Of a stretch of DNA of 8,611 nucleotides, positions 5,827-8,611 are shown in pieces. The position numbers were made by a program, and so were the translations under genes. Location of the stretch: NCBI GenBank assembly GCA_030152225.1, contig JASLHL010000024.1, positions 1 to 8,611 of the forward strand. The letters are read 5' to 3'. Every line of letters begins with the position of its first letter. Position 1 is the first letter of the stretch. Under the pieces are notes generated by a model. The model searched no databases and was not told the DNA's origin. It saw only the letters and a program-made list of their open reading frames with translations. This DNA is from Flavobacterium sp. (GTDB lineage Bacteria > Bacteroidota > Bacteroidia > Flavobacteriales > Flavobacteriaceae).

Positions 5827-5868
5827 CCCTTCTCCATTTTCCAATCTCCATTTTCCCATCTCCAATAA
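5827..5868. repeat. 14-bp tandem repeat array 3 (inverted, three units)
   Basis: Read on the minus strand the units are TTATTGGAGATGGG (5868-5855), AAAATGGAGATTGG (5854-5841) and AAAATGGAGAAGGG (5840-5827), followed by a degenerate AGATGC. The first unit is identical to those of array 1; with its flanking GG it gives a 16-bp exact inverted repeat (5500-5515 against 5855-5870) that reaches the first base of the acn stop triplet. The array lies in the acn 3' untranslated region, with the G-rich strand as acn sense. Confidence 0.93.
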
Positions 5869-5869
5869 C

Positions 5870-8131
5870 CTACTTCCCTGCTGCGATTAAATTTAAAGCA
5901 GAACCTGCTTTAAACCATTTTACTTGACTAGCATTATACGTGTGATTTGCAGCAATTACATCTTTAGATCCATCTGCATGAACAAATTCTAGGTGTAGCG
6001 CTTTACCTGGAGCAAATTCTGTCAAATCTAAGAAATTGATTGTATCATCTTCTTGTACTTTGTCATAATCGGCTTCATTGGCAAACGTAAGCGCTAACAT
6101 TCCTTGTTTTTTCAAGTTTGTTTCGTGAATACGTGCAAATGATTTTACCAATACCGCAGTTACTCCTAAATGACGAGGTTCCATCGCAGCGTGCTCACGT
6201 GAGGATCCCTCTCCGTAGTTTTGGTCTCCCACAACAATCGAAGGGATTCCTGCGGCTTTATACGCACGTTGAACTGCGGGTACGGCATCATACGTTCCTG
6301 TCAGCTGATTTTTCACTTTATTTGTTAAGTGGTTAAATGCATTTTCTGCACCAATCAACATATTATCTGAAATATTATCTAAGTGACCACGGAAGCGCAA
6401 CCAAGGTCCAGCCATAGAAATATGGTCCGTTGTACACTTTCCAAAAGCTTTGATCAACAATTTTGCTCCTGTAATATTTTGTCCATTCCAAGGTGCAAAG
6501 GGTTCTAATAATTGAAGACGACTTGATGTTGGAGAAACAATAACTTCTACGTTTGCCCCATCTGCTGCGGGAGCTTGATACCCTGGGTCTTCCACATCAA
6601 ATCCTCTTTTTGGCAATTCATCCCCTGTTGGAGGAAGCAATTTCACCTCTTGTCCTTCGTCGTTGATTAGTGTATCTGTAAGTGGATTAAACCCTAGATC
6701 ACCTGCAATAGCTAAGGCAGCTACCATTTCGGGTGAAGTTACAAAAGCATGAGTATTGGGATTACCATCCGCGCGTTTAGAGAAATTTCGGTTGAATGAA
6801 TGAACGATAGTATTCTTTTCTCCTTTATCTGCTCCTGCGCGATCCCATTGTCCAATACAAGGTCCACAAGCATTGGTAAATACTTTAGTTCCCATTTTCT
6901 CAAAGGTTTCGATAATTCCATCTCGTTCAATGGTATAGCGAATTTGTTCTGATCCAGGATTAATTCCGAACTCCGCTTTAGGGGTGATTCCATGTTTCAC
7001 TGCTTGCTCAACGATAGAAGCAGCTCTTGACATATCTTCATAAGAAGAGTTGGTACAAGATCCGATTAACCCCCACTCTACTTTCAAAGGCCAACCATTT
7101 GCTTCTGCATCGGCTCTCATTTTTGAAACGGGTGTTCCTCGATCTGGGGTAAACGGACCATTGATATGTGGCTCTAACTCGGATAAGTTAATTTCGATTA
7201 ATTGATCAAAATATTGAGCTGGATTCGCATAAACTTCGGCATCAGCGGTTAAGTGTTCTGCTACTTGATCGGCTGCATCAACCACATCTTGACGTCCCGT
7301 AGCCGCTAAATAACGACGCATGGAATCATCATAACCAAAAGTAGAGGTTGTTGCTCCAATCTCTGCTCCCATATTACAAATTGTTCCTTTTCCTGTACAC
7401 GACATCGATAAGGCCCCTTCGCCAAAATACTCCACAATAGCTCCTGTTCCTCCTTTTACTGTAAGAATATCTGCTACTTTTAAGATGACATCTTTAGGCG
7501 CCGTCCATCCGTTCAATTTACCGGTTAACTTCACCCCAATCAACTTTGGAAATTTAAGTTCCCAAGCCATACCTGACATCACATCTACCGCATCAGCTCC
7601 TCCTACTCCAATGGCTAACATGCCCAATCCACCTGCATTTACGGTATGGGAATCTGTTCCTATCATCAATCCGCCTGGAAAAGCATAGTTTTCCAAAACA
7701 ATTTGGTGAATAATTCCCGCTCCTGGTTTCCAAAATCCGATACCATATTTATTGGATACCGATGATAAAAAATTAAATACTTCTGACGATTGTGTTTCTG
7801 CAACTTTTAAATCTGTTGCTGCACCAACTTTTGCTTGAATCAAGTGATCACAGTGTACCGTTGTTGGAACAGCTACTTTCTCTTTTCCCGCATGCATAAA
7901 TTGCAACAACGCCATCTGAGCCGTTGCATCTTGACAAGCTACGCGATCCGGAGCAAAATCAACATAATCTTTTCCGCGTTCAAATGTTTGAGCAGGCATG
8001 CCTTCCCATAAATGCGTATATAAAATTTTCTCTGTAAGTGTTAAAGGACGACCAACTAACTCACGCGCTTTCGCCACGCGATCAGGCATCTTTGCATACA
8101 CTTTCTGAATCATTTCGATATCAAAAGCCAT
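5870..8131 (-). CDS. acn: Aconitate hydratase, mitochondrial type
   Basis: The 753-aa enzyme interconverts citrate and isocitrate through cis-aconitate in the TCA cycle, in the cytosol, using a [4Fe-4S] cluster. The length equals the mature mitochondrial aconitase (about 754 aa), and the sequence style follows that subfamily rather than AcnB or the longer AcnA/IRP type, as is usual in Bacteroidota. The cluster ligands are Cys359 in [13 protein letters not shown] and Cys422/Cys425 in [11 protein letters not shown]. Active-site stretches include TVHCDHLIQ (91-99), [14 protein letters not shown] (157-170) and, in the C-terminal swivel domain, [17 protein letters not shown] (640-656) with the catalytic serine and arginine. 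All key residues are present, and the gene looks functional. It is alone in its transcription unit: the usual partner icd or gltA is not next to it here. It converges with lysR, and both its flanks carry short tandem repeats. No convincing TAnnTTTG box is found upstream; TACTTTTT (8198-8191) is the nearest. Confidence 0.97.
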   Translation of the reverse strand: MAFDIEMIQKVYAKMPDRVAKARELVGRPLTLTEKILYTHLWEGMPAQTFERGKDYVDFAPDRVACQDATAQMALLQFMHAGKEKVAVPTTVHCDHLIQAKVGAATDLKVAETQSSEVFNFLSSVSNKYGIGFWKPGAGIIHQIVLENYAFPGGLMIGTDSHTVNAGGLGMLAIGVGGADAVDVMSGMAWELKFPKLIGVKLTGKLNGWTAPKDVILKVADILTVKGGTGAIVEYFGEGALSMSCTGKGTICNMGAEIGATTSTFGYDDSMRRYLAATGRQDVVDAADQVAEHLTADAEVYANPAQYFDQLIEINLSELEPHINGPFTPDRGTPVSKMRADAEANGWPLKVEWGLIGSCTNSSYEDMSRAASIVEQAVKHGITPKAEFGINPGSEQIRYTIERDGIIETFEKMGTKVFTNACGPCIGQWDRAGADKGEKNTIVHSFNRNFSKRADGNPNTHAFVTSPEMVAALAIAGDLGFNPLTDTLINDEGQEVKLLPPTGDELPKRGFDVEDPGYQAPAADGANVEVIVSPTSSRLQLLEPFAPWNGQNITGAKLLIKAFGKCTTDHISMAGPWLRFRGHLDNISDNMLIGAENAFNHLTNKVKNQLTGTYDAVPAVQRAYKAAGIPSIVVGDQNYGEGSSREHAAMEPRHLGVTAVLVKSFARIHETNLKKQGMLALTFANEADYDKVQEDDTINFLDLTEFAPGKALHLEFVHADGSKDVIAANHTYNASQVKWFKAGSALNLIAAGK

Positions 8132-8400
8132 AATAACAATTCTTTTTAAATGTTTGATTTATACTACAATTTACTGCTTTTAGGAGAGATAAAAAGTATG
8201 AAAATGTTAAAGCGAGATATTTAAAATGATTCTACTTTGTTGTTTGTTTTTTGCGCGGTTTGTTTTTTGCACTTTGCGCGGTTTGTTGTTTGTGAGCGTG
8301 GTCTGATTTTAATTACTACATAAAATATTATCATCCATAATGAAAAACGGAATACATTTTGAATGCATTATAAATATATAACGTTAACATTTTCTACATT
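8132..8400. other. Intergenic region upstream of acn, holding a repeat tract
   Basis: This 269-bp space separates acn (-) from the broken four-helix bundle gene (+). The first 100 bp next to acn should hold the acn promoter, but only a weak -7-like box (8191-8198) is visible. The middle holds the TTTG/GCGC repeat tract (8236-8293). The last 100 bp are AT-rich with no clear hairpin; TTTTG at 8357-8361 could be a -33 element, but no good -7 box follows. I see no small ORF worth reporting. Confidence 0.5.
8236..8293. repeat. Short direct-repeat tract (TTTGTTGTTTGT / TTTGCGCGG)
   Basis: Two nested direct repeats are exact: TTTGTTGTTTGT at 8236-8247 and 8282-8293, and TTTGCGCGGTTTGTT at 8250-8264 and 8273-8287. 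Between them lies a related GTTTGTTTTTTGC (8258-8270), whose reverse complement matches the heptamer tract at 5690-5701 over 12 bp. The two GCGC-containing copies stand out in otherwise GC-poor DNA. Confidence 0.85.
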
Positions 8401-8611
8401 ATGCACTATTATTTTTTTGAAAAGCTTACCGTATGGCAGAATGCAGAAATACAACTAAAGATATTTACATACTCACTAAGAAATTTCCTGTCGAAGAAAA
8501 ATATGGTTTGGTTTCTCAACTAAGACGAGCAATGTCTAGTGTAATGGCTAATATAGCTGAAGGAATGGCTAGAACGACAAATAAAGACAAAGCTCATATG
8601 ATAAATATTTC
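8401..8611 (+). pseudogene. Four-helix bundle (S23/intervening-sequence family) gene, frameshifted and cut by window edge
   Basis: From ATG 8401 the reading is MHYYFFEKLTVWQNA, the usual N-terminus of this family (F.xLxVWQxA). The frame then departs and stops at TAA 8521-8523 after 40 codons. The expected continuation is found in the -1 frame from about 8445: RNTTKDIYILTKKFP, then YGLVSQLRRAMSSVMANIAE and GMARTTNKDKAH, matching the family hallmarks (LTxxFP, GLxSQxRRA, NIAEG, TNKD). A single missing A near 8445 (GCA-AGA read as GCAGA) explains the break. The second frame stays open to the window end. An internal ATG at 8433 could start a shorter product lacking the FEKLTVW helix. Family members form pentameric bundles with unclear roles: some are encoded inside 23S rRNA intervening sequences, relatives (Avd) act in diversity-generating retroelements, and stand-alone copies like this are common in Bacteroidota. 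A sequencing error is not excluded. Confidence 0.85.

Noticed and set aside
5488..5868. The regular repeats could suggest a CRISPR array.
   Set aside because: The units are 14 bp or 7 bp and directly adjacent, with no unique spacers of constant length and no cas genes nearby.
6739..6993. An 84-codon minus-strand frame inside acn in another reading frame.
   Set aside because: It is a frame shadow of the aconitase coding sequence, which is intact through this segment with its cluster cysteines.
8401..8611. The four-helix bundle gene as an Avd component of a diversity-generating retroelement.
   Set aside because: No reverse transcriptase, template repeat or variable repeat is visible. The sequence resembles the common stand-alone S23-type proteins; only DNA beyond the window could change this.

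Overview
The window looks like chromosomal DNA from a low-GC member of the Bacteroidota, most likely class Flavobacteriia. The evidence is the AT-rich spacers, several upstream boxes that fit the Bacteroidota promoter (TTTG about 20 bp ahead of TAnnTTTG) with little Shine-Dalgarno signal, a mitochondrial-type aconitase, and a stand-alone four-helix bundle (S23/intervening-sequence) gene. A genus such as Myroides or Flavobacterium is a guess; no marker gene fixes it.

Layout, left to right. A terminator and a small orphan gene (79 aa) lie on the minus strand at 1-286. A VOC/glyoxalase-fold gene (503-880, plus) has a good promoter box and is followed by an unidentified frame of up to 97 codons with no normal start codon (856-1149). 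These converge at a bidirectional terminator (1155-1187) on a minus-strand run: a TlpA-like membrane-anchored thioredoxin (1189-1767), a uracil permease UraA (1881-3197) and a YnfM-like MFS transporter (3272-4492). A LysR-type regulator (4587-5480, plus) is divergent from the MFS gene. The 94-bp space between them holds overlapping divergent promoter candidates and a T-N11-A box placed about 66 bp upstream of the inferred MFS start site. Aconitase (5870-8131, minus) converges on the LysR gene. At the right edge a four-helix bundle gene (8401 onward, plus) is broken by a one-base deletion and runs out of the window.

The least ordinary part is the repeat-rich DNA on both sides of aconitase. Between lysR and acn (5481-5869) there are three arrays of a 14-bp unit with core TGGAGATGGG, two direct and one inverted, so that both converging transcripts carry the G-rich sense. 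Between them are a perfect 9-bp hairpin, a nine-copy heptamer tract (AGCAAAR) and a strong hairpin that could terminate both genes. Upstream of acn (8236-8293) a second tract is partly the reverse complement of the heptamer tract.

Functionally the window is mostly housekeeping and transport: pyrimidine salvage (UraA), the TCA cycle (aconitase), thiol redox at the envelope (TlpA-like), and a probably self-contained regulator/efflux pair (LysR/MFS). I see no defence island, mobile element with a transposase, CRISPR array, tRNA or rRNA. The findings therefore concern repeats, regulation and gene decay rather than a new multi-gene system.
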